From: Candidatus Cloacimonadales bacterium
GTDB lineage: Bacteria > Cloacimonadota > Cloacimonadia > Cloacimonadales > TCS61
Reading direction: 5' to 3'
Length of the DNA stretch: 40,674 bases
NCBI GenBank assembly: GCA_030656075.1
Contig: JAUSOT010000149.1
Coordinates: 1-40,674 of the forward strand
The notes under the pieces were generated by a model. That model made no database searches, had not been told where the DNA came from, and was given only the letters and a program-made list of their open reading frames with translations. The position numbers were made by a program, and so were the translations under genes. Below, in pieces: positions 17,782 to 26,515 of the stretch (positions within the stretch are counted from its first letter, which is position 1; every line of letters begins with the position of its first letter).

Positions 17782-18418
17782 AAAACTTTCTGAGATTTTT
17801 TTCAGCATTCAAGGCGAATCTTCCTACGCTGGTCTTCCCTGCATTTTCATCCGCCTGTCAGGATGCAATCTGCGCTGTAATTACTGCGACACAAAATACA
17901 GTTATGAAACAAGTTTTGAAAAATCTGTAAAAGAAATTATTTTAGAAACCCATAAATATAAACCTATTAAATTGGTTGAAATTACCGGTGGTGAACCGCT
18001 TTTGCAGGATGAAGTTTATCTTCTTTTCGAAAAGCTGAACTTGGAAGGCTATAAAATTTTACTCGAGACGAACGGTTCAATTTCACTAAAAAAAGTTCCG
18101 GAATATGTCATCAAGATCGTGGATGTGAAAACTCCGGGAAGTGGGTTTGAAAACAGTTTTTTATTGGAAAATCTTCAGTTTATAGATTCCGAAAAAGATG
18201 AACTCAAGTTTGTGATTTCCGATCGAAATGATTATGAATGGTCGAAAGATTTTCTTCAAAAATATAAGCTCGAAAATTATAAAATACTCTTTTCCACCGT
18301 GTTGGAAAAACTGGACCCGCAAATTCTGGCTGAATGGATTTTGAAAGATAAGTTATCAGTCCGTATGCAGTTACAAATTCATAAATTTATTTGGGATAAA
18401 GAAACGAAAGGCGTTTGA
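17777..18418 (+). CDS. queE: 7-carboxy-7-deazaguanine synthase QueE (radical SAM)
   Basis: 213 residues. Starts LKLSEIFFSIQGES, then the radical-SAM Cys triad C30, C34, C37 (GCNLRCNYCDTKYSY), then EITGGEPLLQ and LLETNGS. QueE converts 6-carboxy-tetrahydropterin to 7-carboxy-7-deazaguanine on the path to queuosine in tRNA. The start fits the family, yet the upstream bases are the inverted-repeat arm (TTTGTGTTGAAAA) and contain no SD sequence, so the native leader may have been displaced. No queC/queD/queF neighbours are visible. It converges with the IMPACT gene, 21 bases away. Confidence 0.92.
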   Translation: MLKLSEIFFSIQGESSYAGLPCIFIRLSGCNLRCNYCDTKYSYETSFEKSVKEIILETHKYKPIKLVEITGGEPLLQDEVYLLFEKLNLEGYKILLETNGSISLKKVPEYVIKIVDVKTPGSGFENSFLLENLQFIDSEKDELKFVISDRNDYEWSKDFLQKYKLENYKILFSTVLEKLDPQILAEWILKDKLSVRMQLQIHKFIWDKETKGV

Positions 18419-18439
18419 ACTCGTACTTTCCGGATCAAT

Positions 18440-19045
18440 TTATTCCGATTCGATTCTTATCTTCCCAGCTTTCTTTAATTCTGATAGATAATTATTCATT
18501 TCTTCACTCAAACACTCTTCGATTTGAATTTCCAACGACACTTCCGCAGCATATTCCGCATTCATTATCTCAGCCTTCAGATGGGAAATCCGGTGTTTCA
18601 GCGTATCAGCAAAATCATAAGTTGTGTAAATCTTAAATTCCTGATATTTTACGAGTTTTTTGAGAGATGCTGATTCGATGGCATTTTCTACGCTAAGTCC
18701 ATAAGCTTCGATGAGACCACGGATACCGAGTTTCACACCGCCAAAATAACGCGTAACGACTGCGACGATGTTAGTCATGTCATGTTTTTTCAGCGCATTC
18801 AGCATTGGTTGACCGGCTGTTCCCGATGGTTCTCCGGCATCTGAACTGTGAAATGTATCTCCCTTCTCCCCTATAATGTAAGCCCAGCAATTGTGATTGG
18901 CAGTTTTATGTTCAGCAGAAATCTTTGAAATGAATTCCTTCGCTTCCTGCATGGTTTCCACATAATGCAGATGAGCAATAAAAGTCGATCGTTTGACCTT
19001 TGTCTCAACGAGCCTGTCTTCGCTTACTGAATAAAAATATTCCAT
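18440..19045 (-). CDS. YigZ/IMPACT family protein
   Basis: 201 residues. The N-terminal IMPACT domain has KRSTFIAHL, AEHKTANHNCWAYIIG, SSDAGEPSGTAGQPML and VTRYFGGVKLGIRGLIEAYG, the family signature. A C-terminal ferredoxin-like DUF1949-type domain follows (FKIYTTYDFADTLKHRI onward). The bacterial members are linked to translation/ribosome-associated stress control, but their biochemical activity is uncertain. AAGG lies eight bases before the ATG. Length is normal. Confidence 0.9.
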   Translation of the reverse strand: MEYFYSVSEDRLVETKVKRSTFIAHLHYVETMQEAKEFISKISAEHKTANHNCWAYIIGEKGDTFHSSDAGEPSGTAGQPMLNALKKHDMTNIVAVVTRYFGGVKLGIRGLIEAYGLSVENAIESASLKKLVKYQEFKIYTTYDFADTLKHRISHLKAEIMNAEYAAEVSLEIQIEECLSEEMNNYLSELKKAGKIRIESE

Positions 19046-19271
19046 CTTCTACACCTTATTCCACCGCTCTGCGTTGGAACACACTCTTTACACACTGCGC
19101 TTTTGCGGTCATTATCACTCTTCCCGCAGGAGCGGGAAAAACTCATTCCAACGTGGAACATTGGAACGAGAATACCATTCGGAAGGCTTCCGGAACTAAG
19201 TCTTCGACTCCGCTCAGACTGACAGTTTTTCAATCTTCAATCTTCAATCTTCAATCTTCAATTCTCCAATC

Positions 19272-19323
19272 TTCAATTCTCCAACCGTTCCGAAGGTTCT
19301 TCGACCGTTCGGAAGGTTTCAAT
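19272..19323. repeat. 52-base repeat unit, copy 1
   Basis: Begins TTCAATTCTCC and contains ACCGTTCCGAAGGTT and ACCGTTCGGAAGGTT separated by CTTCG. Identical to the copy 88 bases further right. Confidence 0.85.
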
Positions 19324-19359
19324 TTTCAATCTTCAATCTTCAATCTTCAATTTTCAATT

Positions 19360-19411
19360 TTCAATTCTCCAACCGTTCCGAAGGTTCTTCGACCGTTCGG
19401 AAGGTTTCAAT
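19360..19411. repeat. 52-base repeat unit, copy 2
   Basis: Exact duplicate of 19272-19323 by eye; together with the heptamers between, the period is 88 bases. This points to a recent tandem duplication. Confidence 0.85.
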
Positions 19412-19441
19412 CTTCAATCTTCAATCTTCAATATTCAATAT

Positions 19442-22400
19442 TCAATACTCCAGCAGGTTTCTCAATTCTTCCGCATTCATACTTTTCAACACACTTTGTC
19501 CGCCCTCGATGATATAGTCGAACATTTCTTTTTTATTTTCCTGCAGTGTGATGATCTTTTCCTCGATCGTGCCTTTGGTGATGATCTTATAAACCATCAC
19601 TTTCTTGGTTTGTCCGATGCGGTGAGCCCGGTCGATCGCCTGGTTTTCACCCATCGGATTCCACCACGGATCGACGATTATCACGGTGTCGGCAGCTGTC
19701 AGATTCAAGCCGTAGCCACCCGTTTTCAAACTAATCAGAAAAGCACGGATGTTGTTATTGTTATTGAAATTGTCGATCACTTTCTGCCGGTTTTTGGTGG
19801 AACCGTCCATGTATTCAAAGGAAATCTTTTCCCTTTTCAGCATCTCTTTCAGCACTTGCAGCATCTGCACAAATTGGCTGAAGATCAGCAGCTTTTTCCC
19901 GTTTTCGATGGCATCGACGATGATTTCTTTGAGCAATTCCAATTTTCCCGAAAGTTCTTCGTTTCGTTTTACATTTTCATCCACCAAAGCCGGATGATCG
20001 CAGATCTGCCGCAGTCTGGTGAGAGCAGCCAGGATATGCAGATAACTGGATTTCGCCTCATCCTCAAGCTGAAGAAATTTCTGCTTTACGTTATCCAAAA
20101 CCTGCAGATACATTTTTTCCTGGATTTTAGTCAATTTGCAGTAAGCGATCTGTTCCTGCTTATCCGGAAGTTCGATCAGAACATCATGTTTCTTGCGCCT
20201 CAGGATGAAAGGAGAAACGAGCATTTTCAGTTTTTCATTGGCATCTTTCTGTTTCTCGCTCATAAATTCATTTTTGAAATATTTGAGAACAGGTAGATAG
20301 CCAGGCATCAGGAAATCGAAGATCGACCAGAGTTCGGTCGGATTATTTTCAATCGGTGTGCCGGAAAGAGCGAGCCGGTGCCTGGTTTGCAGCTTTTTCA
20401 CGGCTTTCGTCCGCATAGCTGTCGAATTCTTGATATGCTGAGCTTCATCCAAAATAATATAATCAAAGTTGATTTTGGAAAGTTCCTTGATGTCATTCTG
20501 AATGATCGAGTAGGAAGCAAACAGAATATTCACATTCAAATTTTCCAGGATTTCCCTTCTGTCCTTTTGATTGCCTTCATAAATTACATAAGACAGACTT
20601 CTGTTGAATTTCTCGATTTCGGCAGCCCAGTTGAACAGCAAAGTTTTCGGACAGATCACTATGGAACGGGAGTTTGCCGGTAAACGTGAAAGCGCCGAGA
20701 TAGCCTGAACGGTTTTTCCCAAGCCCATATCATCTGCCAGAATGCCGGCCAGACCGTAACTTTCCAACATCACCAGCCATTGGAATCCTGCTTTTTGATA
20801 GCTTCGCATTACATTATTCAAAAGATGAGGAAGCGGGATTTTCTCACTCATTTTTCGGGATATTATTGCGTTGTACATCTCATCCAGATAGCTGTTTCCG
20901 ATAATTTTAATGCCTTTATTGATCGTGCTCAATTGATAAACATACGGCAGATTATAAACGGAAAGCCGATAACCTTCATCGGGTATTTTTTCACTTTTCT
21001 TTAATATTTCTTCAATAGCTTGGAAGGCTTCTTTATTTTCAAAAAACAACAATCTGCCATCTTCCAATTTCAGGAATTTTTCTTTTGTCCGGAAAAAGCG
21101 TTTCAATTCCGCATGAGTGAATCTGATATCCTTATAATTGTATTCCACATCATATTCAAACCAGTTGATGTGTCCGGATTTTCGGGCTTTGATGACTGGT
21201 TGCAGAGAAACTTTATAGACGAACTCATTTTTCAGTTCTTCGGAAAGCACGATGTTCCAGGCAGGATCGGCATGTTCGAAGATCACTTTTTTCAGATCAT
21301 CGATGTTTTCATCGCCTTCAAAAATCAATTGAGAATTTTCTTCCAGTTTGCTATCCTGAGATTCGGGAAATCTTTTTACGAATTCAAATATCTGAAAGCG
21401 GATTTGGGGAGGAATGTAGAACCAGCTGGTCACACCCTTTTGATCGTATCGCACCAGCTCTACCGGGAACCTGATCACAGACATGGGAATGACAATATCT
21501 TCCGCATACTCCAGCAATCCTTTCAGGATGATCTTTTCTTCTTCTTTATGCAGCTTGAAGCAAATTACGGGCGTGTTGTGATATACCTCCGGCAATTCGA
21601 TTCCTTCTTCAAAATCAAGATAGCATTTGATGAGACTCAATTGCCTGGCCACTACCGATGAAAGATAAACCAGATCCGCTTTTACCACAGGAAAACCTTC
21701 TGCAAATACTTGTTCGGAGATTCCTTTAGAAAAAGGTAAATTTATAGAACGAATTTCATTTTTCTTGAAAACATAAGTCGTTTTTCCCACGTAAACAGCG
21801 GAAATCTGTTCTGCGCTGGAAGTCTTCAAAAGAAAATTATTTTCATCGACTCTCACCACCTGGAAATTAACCCGGAATTCATCTTCCATAAACTGAAGGC
21901 GGTCTCCGGTTTCCTTGATAAATACTTTGTTTTGCAGGCTGCGTAAAATGGGAAAGAACTTAATAAATTTATCTTTGTAAATGGAAAAAAAACAGCCTTT
22001 TCTACTGAATGAACATTTGGATTGATGTAGTAAACTCAGGAGTTGCAGTTCATTTTCATTCAGTGCCATCATCTGTTTTTCAGCACCTTGAATAAAATCA
22101 AGATCTTCTTCCTTAGTTTCGAGTCCGGCTGCCAAAATTGCGATCAATCGTACATTCATTGGTTCATACGTTTTCAAATAAAACCTGATTTTATCGGTGT
22201 TCTTATCGTAAATATCGCTTATTTCAATCTTGCCATTCAAAACTACGCGCTGCCAGAATTCGTTATAGTCCAACAGCCGCGTTTGATAAGTTTGTACCAC
22301 CTCTTCTTCCAACAGAGCGGTGGAAAGATGATGATAGGCATAATTGAGCACGGAAAGATAATGCCTGCAGCTGTCTGTACCGCATTCCGAACAAATATGC

Positions 22401-22618
22401 TCGCTGATGAAATGTTTAGCTTTGTTGTAGGTTATGTCCAATTTGGCAGGAAAAACATTTTGCCTTTCAGAAATAGCTTCAAACTGGAAGATAACGTTTT
22501 GGTTTTCATCCAGGTATTTCTGAAAAACCAGTTCCCGATATTGCAAACGGGTTATTGAACTCTTGAAGAACCAGGAATTCGAATGTTCATGATATTCTTT
22601 CCCGAAAAGCCGCGCCAT
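19442..22618 (-). CDS. SNF2/SWI2-family DEAD-like helicase with SNF2-associated N-terminal region
   Basis: About 1058 residues. The N-terminal ~600 residues hold a SWIM-like zinc-finger region (ICSECGTDSCRHY) and an SNF2_assoc-type beta-rich part (KLEDGRLLFFEN). From about 605 the two-lobed ATPase follows: GILADDMGLGKTVQAIS (motif I), ILDEAQHIKN (II), LALSGTPIENN (III), LLIFSQFVQML (IV), LKTGGYGLNLTAADTVI (V), ENQAIDRAHRIGQTKKV (VI). Such proteins translocate on DNA and remodel protein-DNA complexes; bacterial targets are mostly unknown (RapA is a distant relative). The ATG at 22630 lacks an SD, whereas GGAG sits five bases before the ATG at 22618, which I prefer. It is monocistronic. Confidence 0.92.
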   Translation of the reverse strand: MARLFGKEYHEHSNSWFFKSSITRLQYRELVFQKYLDENQNVIFQFEAISERQNVFPAKLDITYNKAKHFISEHICSECGTDSCRHYLSVLNYAYHHLSTALLEEEVVQTYQTRLLDYNEFWQRVVLNGKIEISDIYDKNTDKIRFYLKTYEPMNVRLIAILAAGLETKEEDLDFIQGAEKQMMALNENELQLLSLLHQSKCSFSRKGCFFSIYKDKFIKFFPILRSLQNKVFIKETGDRLQFMEDEFRVNFQVVRVDENNFLLKTSSAEQISAVYVGKTTYVFKKNEIRSINLPFSKGISEQVFAEGFPVVKADLVYLSSVVARQLSLIKCYLDFEEGIELPEVYHNTPVICFKLHKEEEKIILKGLLEYAEDIVIPMSVIRFPVELVRYDQKGVTSWFYIPPQIRFQIFEFVKRFPESQDSKLEENSQLIFEGDENIDDLKKVIFEHADPAWNIVLSEELKNEFVYKVSLQPVIKARKSGHINWFEYDVEYNYKDIRFTHAELKRFFRTKEKFLKLEDGRLLFFENKEAFQAIEEILKKSEKIPDEGYRLSVYNLPYVYQLSTINKGIKIIGNSYLDEMYNAIISRKMSEKIPLPHLLNNVMRSYQKAGFQWLVMLESYGLAGILADDMGLGKTVQAISALSRLPANSRSIVICPKTLLFNWAAEIEKFNRSLSYVIYEGNQKDRREILENLNVNILFASYSIIQNDIKELSKINFDYIILDEAQHIKNSTAMRTKAVKKLQTRHRLALSGTPIENNPTELWSIFDFLMPGYLPVLKYFKNEFMSEKQKDANEKLKMLVSPFILRRKKHDVLIELPDKQEQIAYCKLTKIQEKMYLQVLDNVKQKFLQLEDEAKSSYLHILAALTRLRQICDHPALVDENVKRNEELSGKLELLKEIIVDAIENGKKLLIFSQFVQMLQVLKEMLKREKISFEYMDGSTKNRQKVIDNFNNNNNIRAFLISLKTGGYGLNLTAADTVIIVDPWWNPMGENQAIDRAHRIGQTKKVMVYKIITKGTIEEKIITLQENKKEMFDYIIEGGQSVLKSMNAEELRNLLEY

Positions 22619-22674
22619 TGCTTCTCCCATACTAAAAAATTAAATATTTGCAATGGTGAGAGACGCCGTTTCAG

Positions 22675-22680
22675 AGTCAA
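22675..22680 (-). promoter_or_regulatory. TTGACT (-35-like) box of the SNF2 gene
   Basis: Located 57 bases before the chosen start at 22618 within the 200-base divergent region shared with the TonB receptor gene. No clear -10. Confidence 0.3.
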
Positions 22681-22760
22681 GTGATAAAAATAATCTCGGC
22701 ACATTTTTAGTGATATTGAATAAAATCTATAAACAAAGAATCTTATTCTTGGGTATTTAC

Positions 22761-22766
22761 TTGACA
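22761..22766 (+). promoter_or_regulatory. TTGACA (-35-like) box of the TonB receptor gene
   Basis: Perfect hexamer 55 bases before the ATG at 22821; the following bases CATTATT around 22786-22792 are the only -10-like sequence and lie 20 bases away. Confidence 0.35.
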
Positions 22767-22820
22767 TAGAAACACTGAAATCAGTCATTATTCCAGCGTA
22801 TTAAAAATTTAGGAGGAGAT

Positions 22821-25800
22821 ATGAAGAAATTGTTAATTTTTATTTTCCTGTTTACCGTTGTAGTATGTTTTGCCCAAACAGGTAAAATCGCCGGGAAAAT
22901 TTCTGTCAAAGCTACTGGTGAAGCGATACAGGGAGTTTCTGTTTTTTTAGAAGATTCTAAAACAGGAACCTATTCCAAAACCAATGGAACTTATATTCTG
23001 CAGAATGTCACTGTTGGCGAACACACTGTTTATGTGAGCTTTATGGGCTATGAGCGCTCTTCTCAAACCGTTCTTGTGGAAAAGGACATGACAGCCATTG
23101 CCAATTTCGATCTGATTCGCAGCGCTGTTGAAATCGAAGGTATCAGCATTTCTGCCACTCGGGCGATCAAGCGGGAAACACCGATTGCTTTCACTGATGT
23201 TAGTGAAGAAGCTATTCAGGATAAATATACAACCCAGGATATCCCGCAGCTTCTGGATGATGTTCCCGGACTTTTTGCCAATACAACAGGAATCGGCGAT
23301 GCAGAAATTACCATGCGGGGATTTGAAGCAGATAAAATTCAAGTTCTGATAAATGGAATTCCTGTGAATGACCCGGAAAGCCAGAGAGTTTACTGGAGCA
23401 ACTGGACAGGACTCTCTTCCAACGTAAAATCTGTGCAGGTACAGAAAGGCGCAGGTTCGTCGCTGTATGGTTCAGGTGCATTCGGCGGATCACTGAATAT
23501 CGAAACTATGGGTTCTACACCAGAGCAGGAAATCACTGTACGTTCTTCCTATGGAACCTATTACACAGATGGTGACGTAGCAAACGGAAAAGGCCAGATC
23601 ACCGATTATAACCCATACAATTATAATGTTTTAGTACGTTATAATTCCGGAAATCTTTTCGGTGGAAAATTTAATTATAACATCATGCTGGAAAAAAAAC
23701 GGGGAGATTATTATCTGACAGGAACCAACTACGACGGCTATTCGTTTGGTTTGGAAGCTCAGAACATTATTGGAAATCATACCATCAATACCAGTTTCAT
23801 CGGCGCTCCTCAAGATCATAACCAGGTTTACTTCAAAAGTGATAGAGATCTGATGGAAACTCTGGGCCGTAACTACAATCGAAATAATGATTCAAACCAG
23901 GAAAATTACTATTTCAAACCGCAGTTTTCCGTTCGGGATGAATGGAAAATTTCCGAAAAGCAGGTCCTGATGACCAATCTTTTCTTCACCACCGGAAACG
24001 GTGGAGGAAAATACATCAACCAGGATAAATTCGATATCGAAACAGGAGCGATTGGCTACCGAGATGATTTCCTGGATGCCACCGATCCTGAAGCTTATGA
24101 ATGGGATGAATTCGCTCATCATGCTTTATATTTATATCAGCATTATGATCTGATGGTGGAAGGATTTAATCCGCAGGATACAGTCTGGTTCGGAACGATT
24201 CCGATTGTAGGTCCTACTTATGAAGGACAAATGGTCTATGGAACTGGTGCAGATTTCTATCAGAGCCGTTATGATTACAGTTGGCGCAACAACAGCGTCA
24301 GCGATCATAAGCAATTCGGAATGAACACCTATTATCAGCAACAGATCCACCCAATGGTCGATATGGTACTGGGAGGTGAATTCCGCCGATGGGAAGCAGA
24401 TCATTACCGAAAACGAGAAAATTTCCGCCATCTGGGAGATTTGATCGGTTATGATGTTAACCCGACCACCGGAGATTCAACTGCTGTTTATGATGTGGAA
24501 GTTTATGACGAAGTTGACCGTCAATATGATGAAACAGCCTATGTTACCAATATGTCTGCCTTTGCCCGATTCTCCGTAAAACCGATCGACAATTTGAATA
24601 TCATGATCGATGGCCAGCTGGCTCAATACAACTCGGAAGTGAAAGAAAATCCTCTTGAAATCTATGATCTTGGAATAGGAGAACCAACCGGATATTTCTA
24701 TTATGCCACCAAAAATACTCCTCTCACCGATCCTGATACAGGTCAGATAATCGTCGATTCTTCGGGAGTAGCGCTGAAAAAATTCTCCGCCGATGATTAT
24801 AAGAAAACCTATGAATTCTTCTCTCCGAAATTCGGTGTAAATTATAATGTAACTGATTATCTAAATGTAATGGCAAATTATTCCATTTCCTACAAAGAAC
24901 CGAAAACCATGGAATGGTACAGCAGTTACGACGGACCGGATGGAAATCAAAGGTATTATCTTGATCTGGTTGCCCAGGACAGTCTGGGACAATATTATGA
25001 ATATACGGAAGAGCACTTTTATGGTGAATTGAAACCTGAAAAGATCAATACAATTGAATTTGGTATTGGTTATGAAGGTGTAAACTGGTCGATCGATGCC
25101 AACTATTATATAAGTGATTACACAGACAAAATCGAATCTGTAACGATTCCCGTTACAAACTACAATTATAACGCTCAGAACGATTCTATAGAAGTGTTTG
25201 CCAGAGATGAAAGCTTAACTTTGAACGCTGGGCAGGCTCGTCATCAAGGTCTGGAATTGAGTTCAAAAATGAAGTGGAAAAATGTCGATGCTTCCGGTTC
25301 TTTAACTCTTTCCAGGAATCGCTGGACGGAGATGAACGTTGAACAGATCTTTGGTGGAGATGCCAAAGAGATGGTGGGAAAAGTGGTTCCCTATTCCCCT
25401 GAAACAATCATTAATGGATCGGTAGGATATACTTTTAATAAGATGCCATACGACGGCAAATTACGAATTGGCTTCACAGCAAAATTCTGGGATGATTACT
25501 ATGCCAATTATGAAAATGAGTATGTGGCAAACTATATTTGGAATGGTACAGAATACATGCCTGAACAAGAGTTTTATCAAACTCAAACATTATCTGGTGA
25601 TTACATAATGGATGGCCCAAATAGTTACGTCTATGTTGGAGATGGTAATGGTGATTTCAGTTTGAGAGATAAAATGAAATCATCCAAGTTGCCTACCTTC
25701 CTGGAATTCGGCAGTAATATAAAGTATTCCTTCAAATTAGGCAAGACAGATGCTTCGCTCAGACTCGATTTTGCCAATATTCTGAACAAGGATGACAACT

Positions 25801-25952
25801 TCCTTTCTGCCCGGGTTGCATCAGATTACAATCGTGGTTATTATGATGATAATGGTAATTTTGTAGATGACAAATTAACAGGTAATCCATATATGTACGT
25901 CACGCCTTCACCGTTGTTTAATATGTTCGTAACTTTGGAAGTAAAATTCTAA
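22821..25952 (+). CDS. TonB-dependent outer membrane receptor with carboxypeptidase-regulatory-like N-domain
   Basis: 1043 residues. Signal peptide (KKLLIFIFLFTVVVCFAQ), a CarboxypepD_reg-like domain at about 20-105 (GKIAGKISVKATGEAIQGVS...YVSFMGYE), and a plug domain at about 120-230. The plug has DIPQLLDDVPGLFANTTG, EITMRGFEADKIQVLINGIP and VQKGAGSSLYGSGAFGGSLN. A large 22-strand barrel follows, ending VTLEVKF. It would take up a siderophore, cobalamin, glycan fragment or peptide across the outer membrane using TonB energy; the ligand is not evident. AGGAGG precedes the ATG. There is no SusD-like gene next to it, so it is not a classic Sus pair. A terminator follows. Confidence 0.93.
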   Translation: MKKLLIFIFLFTVVVCFAQTGKIAGKISVKATGEAIQGVSVFLEDSKTGTYSKTNGTYILQNVTVGEHTVYVSFMGYERSSQTVLVEKDMTAIANFDLIRSAVEIEGISISATRAIKRETPIAFTDVSEEAIQDKYTTQDIPQLLDDVPGLFANTTGIGDAEITMRGFEADKIQVLINGIPVNDPESQRVYWSNWTGLSSNVKSVQVQKGAGSSLYGSGAFGGSLNIETMGSTPEQEITVRSSYGTYYTDGDVANGKGQITDYNPYNYNVLVRYNSGNLFGGKFNYNIMLEKKRGDYYLTGTNYDGYSFGLEAQNIIGNHTINTSFIGAPQDHNQVYFKSDRDLMETLGRNYNRNNDSNQENYYFKPQFSVRDEWKISEKQVLMTNLFFTTGNGGGKYINQDKFDIETGAIGYRDDFLDATDPEAYEWDEFAHHALYLYQHYDLMVEGFNPQDTVWFGTIPIVGPTYEGQMVYGTGADFYQSRYDYSWRNNSVSDHKQFGMNTYYQQQIHPMVDMVLGGEFRRWEADHYRKRENFRHLGDLIGYDVNPTTGDSTAVYDVEVYDEVDRQYDETAYVTNMSAFARFSVKPIDNLNIMIDGQLAQYNSEVKENPLEIYDLGIGEPTGYFYYATKNTPLTDPDTGQIIVDSSGVALKKFSADDYKKTYEFFSPKFGVNYNVTDYLNVMANYSISYKEPKTMEWYSSYDGPDGNQRYYLDLVAQDSLGQYYEYTEEHFYGELKPEKINTIEFGIGYEGVNWSIDANYYISDYTDKIESVTIPVTNYNYNAQNDSIEVFARDESLTLNAGQARHQGLELSSKMKWKNVDASGSLTLSRNRWTEMNVEQIFGGDAKEMVGKVVPYSPETIINGSVGYTFNKMPYDGKLRIGFTAKFWDDYYANYENEYVANYIWNGTEYMPEQEFYQTQTLSGDYIMDGPNSYVYVGDGNGDFSLRDKMKSSKLPTFLEFGSNIKYSFKLGKTDASLRLDFANILNKDDNFLSARVASDYNRGYYDDNGNFVDDKLTGNPYMYVTPSPLFNMFVTLEVKF

Positions 25953-25966
25953 ACGTTGAAAGAAAT

Positions 25967-26004
25967 AAAAAAGGGGAAAGCGTTTCTGCTTCCCCCTTTT
26001 TTTT
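25967..26004. terminator. Bidirectional terminator
   Basis: AAAAAGGGGAAAGC (25968-25981) and GCTTCCCCCTTTTT (25988-26001) form a 14-bp stem with one mismatch and a 6-base loop, A-run on the left and T-run on the right. It separates the convergent TonB receptor and the 26012 gene. Confidence 0.88.
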
Positions 26005-26011
26005 ATTCAAT

Positions 26012-26485
26012 TTAGGTTTTCTTTTTTATCGGTTTTCTCACCCGTTTTTGGGATGGAACTTTAACCGTCTCAATGGTTTCTTCAGGAACTTGAATTGTTT
26101 CAAGCACTGGTTCTTCTAATGGTGATTCAGTTTTCTCAATCGATTCCTCTTTTGCATCCTTTTCTTCAACCTTTTCCAGCAGAACAACTTTGAATTTTTT
26201 CAGGCAGAAACTGGAATAATAGTTATTCACATAATCGAGAATGCTTTGTTCCAGATCAGGATTTTTCTCCAGAGTTTCTTTAGAAAACTTAGCAGTCAGA
26301 GTAGTCTGGTTGAAAGTAATCGCCAGATTGATCTCCGGTTTTTCACCGAGGTGAGATTCAAAATATCTGGGAAGAAATTTTTCAAGTTCGATCGCATCTT
26401 TGATCAGTCTGAAAATCTTATAGCCCAGATAACTCAGCCCAGACACAAAAGCTAACTTCAGAAAATTCTTAAATGATCTGCTCAT
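26012..26485 (-). CDS. Unknown small membrane-anchored protein with acidic/basic tail
   Basis: 157 residues, not recognised. A hydrophobic helix at about 7-28 (NFLKLAFVSGLSYLGYKIFRLI) is followed by a conserved-looking alpha/beta segment (EINLAITFNQTTLTAKFS...LDYVNNYYSSF). The tail is low complexity, rich in Glu/Pro/Val (residues ~108-145), and ends in a lysine/arginine cluster (KRVRKPIKKK). AGGAGG is well placed, so it is expressed. It follows the OB-fold sorting-domain gene by 30 bases on the same strand and may share its transcript. A nucleic-acid or envelope role cannot be assigned. Confidence 0.7.
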   Translation of the reverse strand: MSRSFKNFLKLAFVSGLSYLGYKIFRLIKDAIELEKFLPRYFESHLGEKPEINLAITFNQTTLTAKFSKETLEKNPDLEQSILDYVNNYYSSFCLKKFKVVLLEKVEEKDAKEESIEKTESPLEEPVLETIQVPEETIETVKVPSQKRVRKPIKKKT

Positions 26486-26515
26486 AAAATTTCCTCCTTC
26501 AAAATTTGATGAATA

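Larger units (their letters stand above)
19231..19446. repeat. Tandem TTCAATC heptamer array with interspersed unit
   Basis: Runs of TCTTCAA / TTTTCAA / TATTCAA heptamers alternate with the 52-base unit listed separately. The array reaches the TGA stop of the SNF2 gene (19442-19444), which is itself part of a TTCAATA unit. Within the 396-base gap 19046-19441, the left part also holds the small hairpin TTCCCGC-AGGA-GCGGGAA (about 19113-19130) and a TTCGACTCCGCTCAGACTGAC segment of a common extragenic-repeat type. No gene is seen. Confidence 0.8.

Noticed and set aside
17574-17783. 69-codon frame behind the GxxExxY gene
   Set aside because: Overlaps the GxxExxY end and is made of the ACAGAGG direct and inverted repeats; no SD.
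19113-19130. Terminator TTCCCGC-AGGA-GCGGGAA
   Set aside because: Good stem, but lies about 310 bases from the SNF2 stop and has no proper T-run on the needed strand.
19231-19446. CRISPR array
   Set aside because: Units are 7 and 52 bases with repetitive, not unique, spacers, and no cas genes are present.
19000-19512. 170-codon open frame over the repeat region
   Set aside because: Its middle is a translation of the TTCAATC heptamers and it overlaps the YigZ gene start and SNF2 gene end in the opposite strand.
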